Of a stretch of 64,000 nt of DNA, positions 15,455-25,378 are shown piece after piece. The notes below the pieces were generated by a model. The model had not been told where the DNA came from. It did not search any database and saw only the letters and a program-made list of their open reading frames with translations. A program made the translations under genes and the position numbers. Every line of letters begins with the position of its first letter. The first letter of the stretch is position 1. The stretch comes from an uncultured Lachnospiraceae bacterium (lineage in GTDB: Bacteria > Bacillota > Clostridia > Lachnospirales > Lachnospiraceae), in contig CALGVA010000031.1 in NCBI GenBank assembly GCA_937920345.1, positions 51,520 to 115,519 of the forward strand, read 5' to 3'.

Positions 15455-17761
15455 TCACAGCCGAAGTAATTCCTCCGCGATGCGCTGTGCGCCTTTTCCA
15501 TCCGTCACCTCATGCAGCTTCCGCTTCATCTGATCTCTCATATCCTTATTTTCCAGGAGCAGCCGTAACTGTCCGCATATGTTCTCAAGACAGCCATCCC
15601 GGTCTGCACGGATATCTCCGGCATAGAGCATTCGACCGTCCTGCGCGAAGAATTCATGGTCGTACTGCTGGTTATCCGCGCTGACAAAGAAAACTGCGGG
15701 CGTCTGCGTCGCACTTAGCTCAAACAGCATCGTGCCCGCCGCGGACACCGCCGCCTGACATGTCCGCATAAGCTGCGCCATATGAGCAACCCGCTCATGT
15801 ATACAGATGTTCGGGTACTCCCCGGCCAGTTTCCGCAGTTCCTCCGCATTGCGGTTAAATCCTCCGACTACTGCATGAAAAGTCACTTCCTGCAGCATTT
15901 CGTCCCGCATGGCGGCGCGCAGGATACCCGCCAGCGCATTGTACATGTCGCCGCCGCCGGAACTTAACAAGACATGTGGCATTGCGCCATGATCCTGCTG
16001 TGCTTCACCGCACTTCACTGAATCTGTCACACCGGAATAACTGCCGCAGCGAGAGGCCGCATTGGCACTGCCGCCGCCGACATCCCCGAACTCTTCCCGA
16101 AGCGGCACATAGGATGTTCCGAGTAACAGTTTTGTCTGCCCTGCATACGCCTTTTCATACGGAAACCGCACATGATAGGCATTATAGTTAATTATCATAT
16201 CCACCGGATAAATTTCTTCAAAACAATCGTCGATATACGCCAGCCGGCACACATCCCGCAGACCCTCGAAATAATGCTTCGTCGCCTGGTAGGAATCCAC
16301 CAGCAGTCTACGACACCCCGCCTGCTGCAGTTTCTCCCGCAGCAGTGGAATCTCCTGCTCCATTTCATCCCACTTCGTATGCAGACAGACGTATTGCATT
16401 CCGTTCTGTTCCAGCATCCCCGCGGCATATTCGTCCGCCGTGTAGAAGATCACGCGGCCGCACGCCGCAAGCAGTTTCTTTGCGATGGTAATGCACCGCA
16501 TAACATGTCCCGTGGCAACCGTATCGTTGGCGTCCACACGGATTCCGGTCAGCTGACCCGCCTGCCTCTTCGTCCGTCTGTCTGCTGCTATACCCTTCCG
16601 GTTCTCTGCCTGCCCGCCGGCCGTTGTGCTCCTGCACTTCTCTTCCTCGTATTGCTCCAGCACCTCCAGTATGCGCCGCATCTCCGCTATTCCGTACCGC
16701 TGGTCCACAGGCAGCGCCAGTATATGCTCATAGATATATCGTTCATCCTGCGATAAAGCCCCGGCATTTTCCTCTCCCACCAGCCACAGCGTCGGTGCAT
16801 AGACGCCGCGGAGCGCCAGATATCTTTGCAGTTCGTCCCGGTCTTTGGCATAGACAGGGTAGTACAGCGGCGCGCCCTCTGTGAAATCGGCGAACACCGG
16901 CCGCACCTGCATTCTTCCATCCAGATTTTCATGCAGATAAACGCAGTTTTCTTTCCTTCTGCTCTCGCATTCTTTTTCATCAATCCTTGCTAAAATGGCC
17001 GCCGATTCCGCCGACAGACTGCTGATCCCGTCATATCTATCCAGCCACTCTTCCGTCTCACGATTCTTTCGGAGATATTCCGCCTTTATGGCACGCCGCT
17101 TCTCTTCGTCCATCCGCCCGTTCAGATACGCCCACTTACTCCGCAGCAACGCTCCTTTTTCCCGCACAAACTCTTCATTCGCAGTAAGACCATCCCCCGG
17201 CAGTTCCTCGTCCGATGCCACAAATCCCCCGTCCGGCACAGCATACCATTTACGCAGGCTTCCCACGCAGTAGTCAGCCTCTCCACCTGCGCTTTTCAGA
17301 TAGTAGGACTGCGTCATATCCTCCATAATACATATGCCCTGCGCCCTCCATCTGCGGAAGAGGGGCCGCACGGATCTCCAGGTATCCACCCCGTAATAAG
17401 GGTGCACAAAAATCAATGCCGGCCTGATCTGTCCGATGCGCCTGTCCAGTTCCTCTATGTCCACTTCCAGATTTCTGTTAATATGATAAAAGTGCAGCTC
17501 CCAGCCTGCCCGCTCGAAGGGGAAGAAAACGCAGTCGCACATATATGCCGGAAGCAGACATCTCTTAGCCTCCTGCGGATGCCTGCTCTCATAACTTTTC
17601 AAGGCAAGCGCGATCGCCTCTCTGCCGGACGCCGTATACCTGATATGCGCTTTGTTATACTTCTCTGCTTCTCCCAGCCCGAACCGCTCTGCTGACTTCA
17701 CCGGTCCTTCTTCGTAAAACGCGGGATTCAGTTCGTAGATGCTTCCGATTTCCATATCCAT
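15455..17761 (-). CDS. pseG: Fusion of DegT-like PLP domain and PseG nucleotide-sugar hydrolase
   Basis: The protein of 768 residues has two parts. Residues 1 to about 375 look like a fold-type I PLP enzyme of the DegT/DnrJ/EryC1 group: RYTASGREAIALAL, LLPAYMCDCVFFPF, PLP-contacting IMEDMTQSYY (Asp148) and a candidate Schiff-base lysine in GSLRKWYAVPDGGF (Lys171). A charged linker (about 376-412) leads to a PseG domain starting GIRVDANDTVATGHVMRC, whose histidine is the expected catalytic base. The domain continues with LLVDSYQ and the late sugar-diphosphate-binding region. PseG removes UDP from UDP-2,4-diacetamido-2,4,6-trideoxy-altrose before the PseI step. PseG is usually a separate protein of about 270-370 residues. 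AAGGAG lies five bases before the ATG. The substrate of the PLP half is unknown. Confidence 0.82.
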   Translation of the reverse strand: MDMEIGSIYELNPAFYEEGPVKSAERFGLGEAEKYNKAHIRYTASGREAIALALKSYESRHPQEAKRCLLPAYMCDCVFFPFERAGWELHFYHINRNLEVDIEELDRRIGQIRPALIFVHPYYGVDTWRSVRPLFRRWRAQGICIMEDMTQSYYLKSAGGEADYCVGSLRKWYAVPDGGFVASDEELPGDGLTANEEFVREKGALLRSKWAYLNGRMDEEKRRAIKAEYLRKNRETEEWLDRYDGISSLSAESAAILARIDEKECESRRKENCVYLHENLDGRMQVRPVFADFTEGAPLYYPVYAKDRDELQRYLALRGVYAPTLWLVGEENAGALSQDERYIYEHILALPVDQRYGIAEMRRILEVLEQYEEEKCRSTTAGGQAENRKGIAADRRTKRQAGQLTGIRVDANDTVATGHVMRCITIAKKLLAACGRVIFYTADEYAAGMLEQNGMQYVCLHTKWDEMEQEIPLLREKLQQAGCRRLLVDSYQATKHYFEGLRDVCRLAYIDDCFEEIYPVDMIINYNAYHVRFPYEKAYAGQTKLLLGTSYVPLREEFGDVGGGSANAASRCGSYSGVTDSVKCGEAQQDHGAMPHVLLSSGGGDMYNALAGILRAAMRDEMLQEVTFHAVVGGFNRNAEELRKLAGEYPNICIHERVAHMAQLMRTCQAAVSAAGTMLFELSATQTPAVFFVSADNQQYDHEFFAQDGRMLYAGDIRADRDGCLENICGQLRLLLENKDMRDQMKRKLHEVTDGKGAQRIAEELLRL

Positions 17762-17792
17762 CCATACTCCTTGAAGTAATCACGCTTAAGAT

Positions 17793-18824
17793 TTAATCGT
17801 TTTTCCGCGCCTTTCTCCATCTGCGGTATGCCCACAGCAGCTTATAATACAACATAAAGAAAAGTGTGGAACGCTGCTGCATTCGAATCAATTTCTTCTC
17901 TTCCGCGTGGGTCCGCTCCTGATAATACGGATTCTGCATAAAGTCCGGAAACGTCCGCCGCATTTCCTGTCCCATCGCCCGCACGAAACCATACTTCGTA
18001 CTGCCTACTCCCGCCATATATGTAAAGAGAGTATTTATATAAAATAAAAGCGTGAAACTGTACTCCAGTTCCGGCTTATATTCATCATAGTAACCGTGCC
18101 GGCGTGCTTCCTCCAGCATCAGACGGCCTGCTGCCATGCGGTCTTCACACCGTTTCGTCGAAATCGTGTGTACAGTGGAGGAATCATGCTGATAGTAGTA
18201 ATACATCGGCTCCTCGATATACTCGAAGTGCTTCGCCAGCACCAGATAGGAATTACCGAGTGCATTGTCTTCATAGAATATATTTTCCGGAAACCAGAGC
18301 CCGTTTTCCAGAATCATGGACCGCCTGAATATCTTCACCACAAGGCTGCCGCCGTCCAGAATCAGGCTGCGGCGCTTCTCCGTATTAAGCGGGCCGCTCT
18401 GTTCCCGCTTATTATTCGAAACGATCTGTCCCACCTTCATAGAGTGTTCTTCTGTCAGGCAATAGTCACAGCCCGCCAGATCCGCACCCGTCTCTTCCGC
18501 CCGCGCAATCAGCTTCTGATACATATCCGGCGTGATCCAGTCATCACTGTCTATGAAGCCGACCCAGTCCCCCTGTGCCATTCTCAGTCCGATGTTCTTC
18601 GCCCCGCCCTGATGTTTGTTCACCTCAGAGTGTACCGCGCGTACTTTGTCCGGAAAACGGCGCTCGTACTCCTGCAGAATCGCATAAGACTGATCCGTGG
18701 AGCAGTCGTCCACGGCTATGATCTCATAGTCCTCCATCGCCTGATTGACAAGGGAGTCCATACAATATTCCAGTTTTTGGTCAGATGCCATGTTGTATAC
18801 CGGCACGATAATGCTGAGTTTCAT
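17793..18824 (-). CDS. GT2 family glycosyltransferase
   Basis: A GT-A domain opens with LSIIVPVYNMASDQKLEYCM, then IIAVDDCSTDQSY and the metal-binding GFIDSDDWITPDMY. An extra helical C-terminal part of about 100 residues ends in an aromatic, basic tail (LFFMLYYKLLWAYRRWRKARKND) that probably touches the membrane. It would add a sugar to the growing lipid-linked chain in the cytoplasm; donor and acceptor are not readable. It sits between lacM and the pseG fusion. The ribosome-binding site is weak. The 113 bases between it and lacM hold nothing else. Confidence 0.85.
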   Translation of the reverse strand: MKLSIIVPVYNMASDQKLEYCMDSLVNQAMEDYEIIAVDDCSTDQSYAILQEYERRFPDKVRAVHSEVNKHQGGAKNIGLRMAQGDWVGFIDSDDWITPDMYQKLIARAEETGADLAGCDYCLTEEHSMKVGQIVSNNKREQSGPLNTEKRRSLILDGGSLVVKIFRRSMILENGLWFPENIFYEDNALGNSYLVLAKHFEYIEEPMYYYYQHDSSTVHTISTKRCEDRMAAGRLMLEEARRHGYYDEYKPELEYSFTLLFYINTLFTYMAGVGSTKYGFVRAMGQEMRRTFPDFMQNPYYQERTHAEEKKLIRMQQRSTLFFMLYYKLLWAYRRWRKARKND

Positions 18825-18937
18825 GTATTAATATTCTCGCTCTGTCTGTATGATAATATTGCAGAAACGATGTCCATCTCTATATCGTCCCCGCTGTTGC
18901 CCGCATGCCTCTATTGTGATGATTTTTCGCAGATATG

Positions 18938-19909
18938 TCACATCTGCTCCTTCACCCCGCCGATCACGAATCCGTAAGATATATCCCTCTCCGCACTGAT
19001 GTGGTACGGTGCCTCCACGTCCGCACCCCAGCTGTTGATACCGCCCACACCCCGCACCGCGCCAAGCACGGTCAGCACCGTCCTTCTCGGCGGCGGCAGT
19101 TCCTCCTGGTGCGTCGCGCTCTCCAGCTCCATAGCCGTATACGGAATACAGGCAAAAGCAATATCTCCGCCATCCTCCGCACGGAAACAGATCCCGCTCT
19201 TCCTCACTTCTTTGCAGGAATGATCGAGCACTGTACTGCGGTACACTTCCACCCACTTCGTCTGCATATGCATACCGCAGTCCTGGGGAACCAGATACGG
19301 CGTCACCGGCAGCCCTTCAATCTCATATATGCCCGGTATACCGCCCGCCATTCTGTCAGGGTATGTCTCTCCGGAAAGTCCTTCATAGCGGTACCCGTCA
19401 GCACAGGTAGGCATAATAAAACGCATACCGAATACCGGAAGTTCCGGCAGCCCTTCCCTGCCCGTGTAATGTACGCGGACATGAATGTCACCGCACGCAT
19501 ATACCTCATAAGACACCGTGACCCGTGTCGCAGGCACGGTAACTGTCTCGTAGACAAATACAATCGTCGCCTTATCCGCCTCCACATCACCGCCGTATAC
19601 ATTATTTGCCGGCGACATCGGTATTTCCACCGAAGCGTCATCGATCTTCGCCTCTACATCCACACATTTAATGAAACAGTCAGCGCCGATCCACATGCCG
19701 CTTCTAAGCGCAAATCCGCATCCTCTGTCATTATCCGTAATCGCCCGCCAGAAGGTGGGTTTCGGCGCCCTGTACAACCATTCCTTACCGTCGCGGACAA
19801 GAGATTCCATACCGCCTCTTACCACGGAAAAAAGACAGGAAAATCCCTCTGCGTGCATCCCGATCATCGCATCCCCGACGACCACCCGCAATTTATTTGT
19901 GCAGTCCAT
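18938..19909 (-). CDS. lacM: Beta-galactosidase small subunit (LacM)
   Basis: This is the C-terminal third of a GH2 beta-galactosidase as a separate chain (Bgal_small_N domain). It carries FSCLFSVVRGGMESLVRDGK, PTFWRAITDNDRGCGF, a long beta-sandwich and a late RDISYGFVIGGVKEQ. In the LacLM enzymes of lactobacilli this chain completes the active site of LacL. Length (323) and the 17-base overlap with the end of lacL match that arrangement, so it is read as a genuine two-gene enzyme and not a broken lacZ. Its own AGGAGG lies inside the lacL 3' end about eleven bases before the ATG. Confidence 0.88.
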   Translation of the reverse strand: MDCTNKLRVVVGDAMIGMHAEGFSCLFSVVRGGMESLVRDGKEWLYRAPKPTFWRAITDNDRGCGFALRSGMWIGADCFIKCVDVEAKIDDASVEIPMSPANNVYGGDVEADKATIVFVYETVTVPATRVTVSYEVYACGDIHVRVHYTGREGLPELPVFGMRFIMPTCADGYRYEGLSGETYPDRMAGGIPGIYEIEGLPVTPYLVPQDCGMHMQTKWVEVYRSTVLDHSCKEVRKSGICFRAEDGGDIAFACIPYTAMELESATHQEELPPPRRTVLTVLGAVRGVGGINSWGADVEAPYHISAERDISYGFVIGGVKEQM

Positions 19910-21788
19910 AATAGTATCTCACCTCCTGCATAGCCGGCTTCTCCGTCCTGTCCGCAAACACGATCCCGTTGCCGGAAAACTCATAGTCGCTCGGTCTGTC
20001 ATCAAAGTCACCCCCGTAGCACAGTATATTTCGTCCTGTCAGCCGGTCTTTTGTATAAACCGCCTGATCAATATAATCCCATATGAACCCGCCCTGATAC
20101 ATCTCAAAGCGATCCAGCAGATCAATATAGGACTTCATCCCGCCGATGGAATTTCCCATATCATGCATATACTCGCACAGGATAAAAGGCTTCTTCGGAT
20201 CATGTTCCAGATATTCCACGATTTCATCGGGCGTCGCATACATGCGGCTCTCCACCTCGGATACCGTATCTTCATAAGCACGGTCATAGACCACACCCTC
20301 ATAGTGGACCAGCCTGCTGTCGTCCTTTTCCTTGAAAAAGGTCTGCATCGCCTCAATATCGTCCCCCACATAGGACTCATTTCCAAGCGACCAGAACAGG
20401 ACGGACGGATGGTTCTTAAATATTTCAAAATTGCTTCTCGCCCTGTCCACAACTGCCTCTCTCCACTCAGGCAGACTGCCCGGCACATTCCATGACGGCT
20501 CCGTAAACACCTTCTGCCAGGATCCATGGCTCTCGAGGTTCGTCTCCGACATCATATAGATACCGTTTCGGTCGCACAATGTATACCACGGAATCTGATC
20601 CGGATAATGACAGGTTCTCACCGCATTAATATTGTTGCGCTTAAAGCACTCGATATCCCATTCCATATCCTGCATTGTAATACATCTGCCGCCCTGCGCG
20701 CTCCACTCATGCCGGTTGACACCGTTAATAATCAGTCTCCGGCCGTTAAAGTAAATCACCTTATCACAAATCTCAATACGCCGAAAGCCAATCTCGCAGG
20801 GGACCACCTCCATGACATCGCCGTCTTCGTCCCGCAGCGTAATCACAAGCCTGTACAGATACGGATCGTGGTTGCTCCACGGCATCACCTTCCCAAGCGT
20901 CTGCGGTTCCAGCGCCGTCTCCACTCCCGCCGGCAGCGTACCGCTTACACACACGCCGCCTTCTCTGTCGAACAGCGTATATTCCACTTTTGCCTGCTCG
21001 ACCGGATAATCCGCTTCCCCGGAGAGCTTCATCTGCAGCGCCAGTGTTCCCGACTGCAGATCCGGCATTAGCACCGGCTTCACCCACAGATCTTCCACAT
21101 GCAGCTTCGGTTTTGCATACAATGTGACATTTCTGTAGATACCGGAAAACCGGAAGAAGTCCTGATCTTCCAGATACACCGCCGTACTGTTCTTATACAC
21201 TTCCACCGCCAGTACATTACCCTGGTCTTTGATATAAGGGGTTAAGTCAAATTCTGAAGGGACAAAGCTGTCCTCCGCATACCCTATGAACTGCCCGTTC
21301 AGCCACAGATACATCGCCTGCTCCACACCCTCGAAGCAGATGCAGACTCTTTTTCCCCGAAGCCCTTCTTCCAGATCAAATACCTTCCGGTACGATCCCA
21401 CCGGATTATAGTCCGCCTCGCTGAATGACCCCTTCTCTGTCCTGTCTTTCCCCAGCGCATAAGCCGGTCTGCGGTATACCTTGCCCTCCCAGGGATACAT
21501 CGTATTAATATAATGCACTTTATCATATCCCGCCATCTGAATATGACAGGGAACCTGAATTTCCCCGAAACCGCTCACATCATAATCCATCTGATAGAAG
21601 TCTGCCGGACGGTTCACCGGATTTACAGAATAGGCAAACTGCCACGTACCGTTCAGGGACTGGACAAGTGAGTCTGTCTGTTCGCTCATCTCTTTCTCAC
21701 TGCCGTATATCTTATGGTCACTGTGTGCCGGAAGCTGTCCCACCCGAAACACCTGCGGATCGTCCAGCCACTTAATATCAGGCTGCAT
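19893..21788 (-). CDS. lacL: Beta-galactosidase large subunit (LacL, GH2)
   Basis: The 631-residue chain has the GH2 order: sugar-binding jelly roll (about 40-230), immunoglobulin-like domain (about 235-345) and TIM barrel (about 345-631). The acid/base is Glu471 in FWSLGNESY and the nucleophile Glu539 in FILCEYMHDMGNS. INGVNRHEWS and RTCHYPDQ mark the barrel start. There is no signal peptide, so it acts in the cytoplasm on lactose or a beta-galactoside. It is odd here: flanked by a membrane protein and a GT2 within the pseudaminic-acid unit, same strand and close spacing (29 bases upstream), with no lactose permease or lac regulator. Confidence 0.9.
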   Translation of the reverse strand: MQPDIKWLDDPQVFRVGQLPAHSDHKIYGSEKEMSEQTDSLVQSLNGTWQFAYSVNPVNRPADFYQMDYDVSGFGEIQVPCHIQMAGYDKVHYINTMYPWEGKVYRRPAYALGKDRTEKGSFSEADYNPVGSYRKVFDLEEGLRGKRVCICFEGVEQAMYLWLNGQFIGYAEDSFVPSEFDLTPYIKDQGNVLAVEVYKNSTAVYLEDQDFFRFSGIYRNVTLYAKPKLHVEDLWVKPVLMPDLQSGTLALQMKLSGEADYPVEQAKVEYTLFDREGGVCVSGTLPAGVETALEPQTLGKVMPWSNHDPYLYRLVITLRDEDGDVMEVVPCEIGFRRIEICDKVIYFNGRRLIINGVNRHEWSAQGGRCITMQDMEWDIECFKRNNINAVRTCHYPDQIPWYTLCDRNGIYMMSETNLESHGSWQKVFTEPSWNVPGSLPEWREAVVDRARSNFEIFKNHPSVLFWSLGNESYVGDDIEAMQTFFKEKDDSRLVHYEGVVYDRAYEDTVSEVESRMYATPDEIVEYLEHDPKKPFILCEYMHDMGNSIGGMKSYIDLLDRFEMYQGGFIWDYIDQAVYTKDRLTGRNILCYGGDFDDRPSDYEFSGNGIVFADRTEKPAMQEVRYYYGLHK

Positions 21789-21817
21789 AATATCATCCTC
21801 CTCTCGTTTTCCTGCTA

Positions 21818-24064
21818 TCAGAAAACGCTTGTGCCCTCAAGCAATTCACCGTTTTTTCTTTTCTTTCTCCACATTCCCCATGCGGTGACAATCACAGTCA
21901 GCGCTGATACAAGCGTCGCTGCGCCGAATACCGGATTGGGACCGTAACGCACATAAATGGTATGTTCCGCGCCGTCACCCTGCACCGCAAAACGCATCCT
22001 GGCACCGTCGCCCTGCCCGATCTCAAGTCTGTTTCCTTTCTCATCGCTGGCGCGGTATCCTTTATAATTCTGGATCGGCAGTTCAATATAACCGCCTTCC
22101 TCAGCTGCCGTATACACTACGGCGGCTTTCGTGCCCTTCTTCTGATACTGTCTGATTGCTATTGCACTCATGTCTGACGTGATTACACTGGTCGTCAGTG
22201 ATTCATCCACAGCGCCTCCAAGGCGCCATTCATGCGGATAGAACAATCCAACGCTCGTGCCGAGCTTACTCTCATGTCCCTTGGAAGCCACCGCCTCCGC
22301 ATTGTCATACGGCATATGATTATTATCCGCAGGCACTGAAATGATTATCAACAGATTGAGTCCCACCAGCATGGCAAAAATTACATTACGATAAGGCGCC
22401 AGAATCTGTGACCGCGCCAGTCCGACCGCTCCCACAAAGAGAATGCAGGCGCAGGCCGGTCCTAAGAACCGCCACGGGAACTGAATCATTGTCGCAACAT
22501 TCTCAAACAGCGCATTGTCAAGCAGCCGTCTGCTCGGAAAATACCCCGTGCTCATATATGCAAACAGGATACCGAGCAAAAATAGGTATAGCAGATAGCC
22601 GTCCTCATCCGTCTTCTCACCGTCCCGTTCGCATACAATACGGATCACACCGATTCCGGCACAGCCCAGAAGTGCAAGTCCCAGTGAAAAATACTGTTTA
22701 TTATATAAGCTGAGACTCTGGGTAAAGTTGGACGGATTAATTGATTGTTCAAAATAACCGCTCCATCTGAGCACATCAGTACTCAGATCCCCCACGAAAT
22801 AATAATATACGAAAGGCACCAGATACCACATATTAAAGAGCAGAAACATGCCTGCCGCCTTGCCGATCTCAATATATCTGCGCTCTCTGGCAATGCGCAC
22901 ACAGTAGACTAACGCTGTGATCACACAAAACGCCGCCGCAAACGCCGCGCTTAAGATGTGACTCTGCAGGATGCCGCTGACGCCGATCACAAGATAATAC
23001 CACCTCTTCTTTTCACCCAGAATCACATGATACAGTCCGGCAATTACTAACGGCCAGAAGGTCAAAGCCAGGATCTCCCCCAGATCTCCTCTGGAAAAAA
23101 TATTGGTAAACCGGTAGGGCATGAGTGTATACAGTACTACCGCCAGTATCACGCTTCGCCTCGACTTGCACATGGACCGCATCGCAACGTAGGCGCAGAC
23201 CGCCGAGCCGAGATTCGCCAGAAAAATCAGGACCTTATACGACAGGGCAAGCGATACACGGCATATCCGAAGGAACGCACCTATATACAGGAACAGATAC
23301 GGATACATGGAATTGAGATACCCGTTGCCGCGCATACCATCCGGCAGAATATTAACCGGAATCTGCCCGTCCAGAATGCCGTCCTTCAATCCCTCCAGGC
23401 GCGCCAGATGGTAACACAGATCGTCACCGTTATAGAGATATGTCTGCATCATCGGCGTTGTCGCAAGCAGCGCCACCCCCAGTATGACACAGTAGTCCGT
23501 AAGCTGCTCCCTCGTCAGATGCGCTCTGCCCTGTATCACGCAACGCCACAGCAGCAGACTGCATAGCAGGAGAAGCAGCATAAAGAAATAAGTATCCGTA
23601 TAAAATACTCTTCGCGGCGACAACGACAGACTCTTGATCGTCAGCGTTCCCTCTCCGCTGTAGTTGACCTGCAGACGAAGCTGTTTGGCATCGCCGGAGA
23701 GCGTGAAGTCTGCCGTAAGATTTGTCCGCATAGGGTCAAGCGGCCACGCCGCCAGCTTACTGCCCTGTTCCCACAGTTCCAGAACCGAATCCTTCTGCTC
23801 CGCCTGATATACGATCTGTGCCGTGTAACTGCCGCGGTTCAGAACATACTCCGGCGTGTTTGCCACAATACCGTTCATCGCAACGTTCTCCCGCACGAGA
23901 AGACCATAATCCGAATCGATCAGGCCTACCGTATGCTGCAGTTCCGAACCCAGATAATCAAGCGGTCTGCTGCCCTCATCTCCGAGCCATAACAGCAGCA
24001 TGAAGAAACATACGAATAGAATATATATGATTTTTGTCTTTAACGGTATTTCTTTTGTCTGCAT
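21818..24064 (-). CDS. Large polytopic membrane protein, GT-C-like
   Basis: About 748 residues. There is one N-terminal helix, a beta-rich extracytoplasmic region of about 130 residues (roughly 30-165), then about ten helices, a second extracytoplasmic region (about 590-710) and a final helix with a KKRKN tail. An acidic YLYNGDDLCYHLARLEGLKD motif follows the early helices, as in GT-C enzymes, and FTNIFSRGDLGEILAL lies further on. I do not recognise a named family with certainty. Its place among pse genes and GTs suggests transfer of a lipid-linked sugar outside the cell. The gap to pseC is only 13 bases, so the genes are co-transcribed. Confidence 0.6.
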   Translation of the reverse strand: MQTKEIPLKTKIIYILFVCFFMLLLWLGDEGSRPLDYLGSELQHTVGLIDSDYGLLVRENVAMNGIVANTPEYVLNRGSYTAQIVYQAEQKDSVLELWEQGSKLAAWPLDPMRTNLTADFTLSGDAKQLRLQVNYSGEGTLTIKSLSLSPRRVFYTDTYFFMLLLLLCSLLLWRCVIQGRAHLTREQLTDYCVILGVALLATTPMMQTYLYNGDDLCYHLARLEGLKDGILDGQIPVNILPDGMRGNGYLNSMYPYLFLYIGAFLRICRVSLALSYKVLIFLANLGSAVCAYVAMRSMCKSRRSVILAVVLYTLMPYRFTNIFSRGDLGEILALTFWPLVIAGLYHVILGEKKRWYYLVIGVSGILQSHILSAAFAAAFCVITALVYCVRIARERRYIEIGKAAGMFLLFNMWYLVPFVYYYFVGDLSTDVLRWSGYFEQSINPSNFTQSLSLYNKQYFSLGLALLGCAGIGVIRIVCERDGEKTDEDGYLLYLFLLGILFAYMSTGYFPSRRLLDNALFENVATMIQFPWRFLGPACACILFVGAVGLARSQILAPYRNVIFAMLVGLNLLIIISVPADNNHMPYDNAEAVASKGHESKLGTSVGLFYPHEWRLGGAVDESLTTSVITSDMSAIAIRQYQKKGTKAAVVYTAAEEGGYIELPIQNYKGYRASDEKGNRLEIGQGDGARMRFAVQGDGAEHTIYVRYGPNPVFGAATLVSALTVIVTAWGMWRKKRKNGELLEGTSVF

Positions 24065-24077
24065 TGTAATCTCCTGC

Positions 24078-25295
24078 TTACTTCGTATAGTAGGAAGCGA
24101 TTCTCGTCACCGCCGCAATCACACTCTCCACATCCTCGTCTGTCATGGCATAGTAAAGCGGCAGCGATATAATCTCCTCATACAGTTTCTCCGCATTGGG
24201 GCACAGTCCTCTCCGGTACCCGAGCTTCTCATAATACGGAAAATAATAGGTCGGTATATAATGTACGTTACAGCACACATTCTCTGCCGCCAGCGCTTCA
24301 AAGAACTGTTTTCTGTCTATCTTAAGCCTCTCCGGCACGATCCGCAGGATGTACAGGTGGCGTGTGGTATCCGACTCCGGGATCTCCCGCTGCACGAACA
24401 GAGACGGCAGCGCGGCAAACGCTTCATTGTACCGTGCTACGATTTCCTTCCTTCTCCTGCTGAACATCGGCAGCTTGTCAAGCTGGCTGATGATAAGCGC
24501 CGCCTGAATATCCGTCATGCGGTAATTGTAGCCCAGATCAACCTGTTCGTAATACCATGGCCCGTCCGGCTCATGCGTCATCAGATCCGTATTCCTCGTT
24601 ATGCCGTGCGCCCGGTAGAGCAGCAGCTTCTGATACAGCGCCTCGTCGTTCGTCAATACCGCTCCGCCCTCTCCCCCGGTAACCGTCTTCACCGGATGAA
24701 AACTGAAAGTCGTCATGTCGGCGATCGATCCGTTCGCCTGTCCCCGATATTTCGTACCGATCACATGCGCGCCGTCCTCTATCAGGATCAGATTATGTTG
24801 TCTGCATATTTCTCTGAGCGGATCAAGCGCCACAGACTGCCCCGTATAGTCCACTGCAACCACCGCTTTGGTCCGCTCCGTAACCACCTCTTCCACCTTC
24901 TGCGGATCAATATTGTAAGTCTCCGGATCAATATCTGCAAAAACAGGTCTTGCACCGCAGTACAACGCGCAGTTGGCGGATGCCGCGAACGTGACCGGCG
25001 TCGTAATCACTTCGTCTCCCTCGCCTACACCGACCGCCAGCGCCGATATATGAAGCGCTGCCGTTCCGTTGCTGCACACTACAGCATACTTCGCACCGGT
25101 CAGACGACACAGCTTCTCCTCCAGTTCCCTGATCTTGGGACCGCACGTCAGGTCTCCATGCCGCAGTACTTCCACCACGGCTTCCACATCCGCCTCATCT
25201 ATATACTGGTGTCCATAATATATCTTTGTCTCTCTGACCGGCTTTCCGCCCGCAATCGCCGGCAGACCGGCATCCTTTTTTGTATATATGTTCAT
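24078..25295 (-). CDS. pseC: UDP-4-amino-4,6-dideoxy-N-acetyl-altrosamine transaminase (PseC)
   Basis: A fold-type I PLP aminotransferase acting on the product of PseB. The N-terminal IYYGHQYIDEADVEAVVEVL, SNGTAALHISALA, PGDEVITTPVTF-like segment EGDEVITTPVTFAASANC, PLP contact LIEDGAHVIG (Asp174) and lysine in FHPVKTVTGGEGG (Lys203) all fit PseC. A similar enzyme, WecE, is at 3990-5117. The two differ in the motifs around the lysine (HPVKTVTGGEG versus HETKNFSMGEG), which supports separate substrates. Length 405 is normal for the family. It follows pseB after a 184-base gap that contains a strong hairpin. Confidence 0.87.
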   Translation of the reverse strand: MNIYTKKDAGLPAIAGGKPVRETKIYYGHQYIDEADVEAVVEVLRHGDLTCGPKIRELEEKLCRLTGAKYAVVCSNGTAALHISALAVGVGEGDEVITTPVTFAASANCALYCGARPVFADIDPETYNIDPQKVEEVVTERTKAVVAVDYTGQSVALDPLREICRQHNLILIEDGAHVIGTKYRGQANGSIADMTTFSFHPVKTVTGGEGGAVLTNDEALYQKLLLYRAHGITRNTDLMTHEPDGPWYYEQVDLGYNYRMTDIQAALIISQLDKLPMFSRRRKEIVARYNEAFAALPSLFVQREIPESDTTRHLYILRIVPERLKIDRKQFFEALAAENVCCNVHYIPTYYFPYYEKLGYRRGLCPNAEKLYEEIISLPLYYAMTDEDVESVIAAVTRIASYYTK

Positions 25296-25378
25296 ATTTC
25301 ACTTTTCCTCATTTCTCAAGTACTGCATGCATCGGTTGGCATGATCCCGCTTCGCAGTCTCCGGAGCCCGTAACCTGT

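Noticed and set aside
18938..21788. A lacZ gene broken by a frameshift
   Set aside because: The two chains have the sizes and the 17-base overlap of functional LacL and LacM, and lacM has its own ribosome-binding site, so a natural two-subunit enzyme is the better reading.
24000..25373. Plus-strand frame of 457 codons opposite pseC
   Set aside because: It spans the well-supported pseC gene in reverse and has no recognisable domain or ribosome-binding site.
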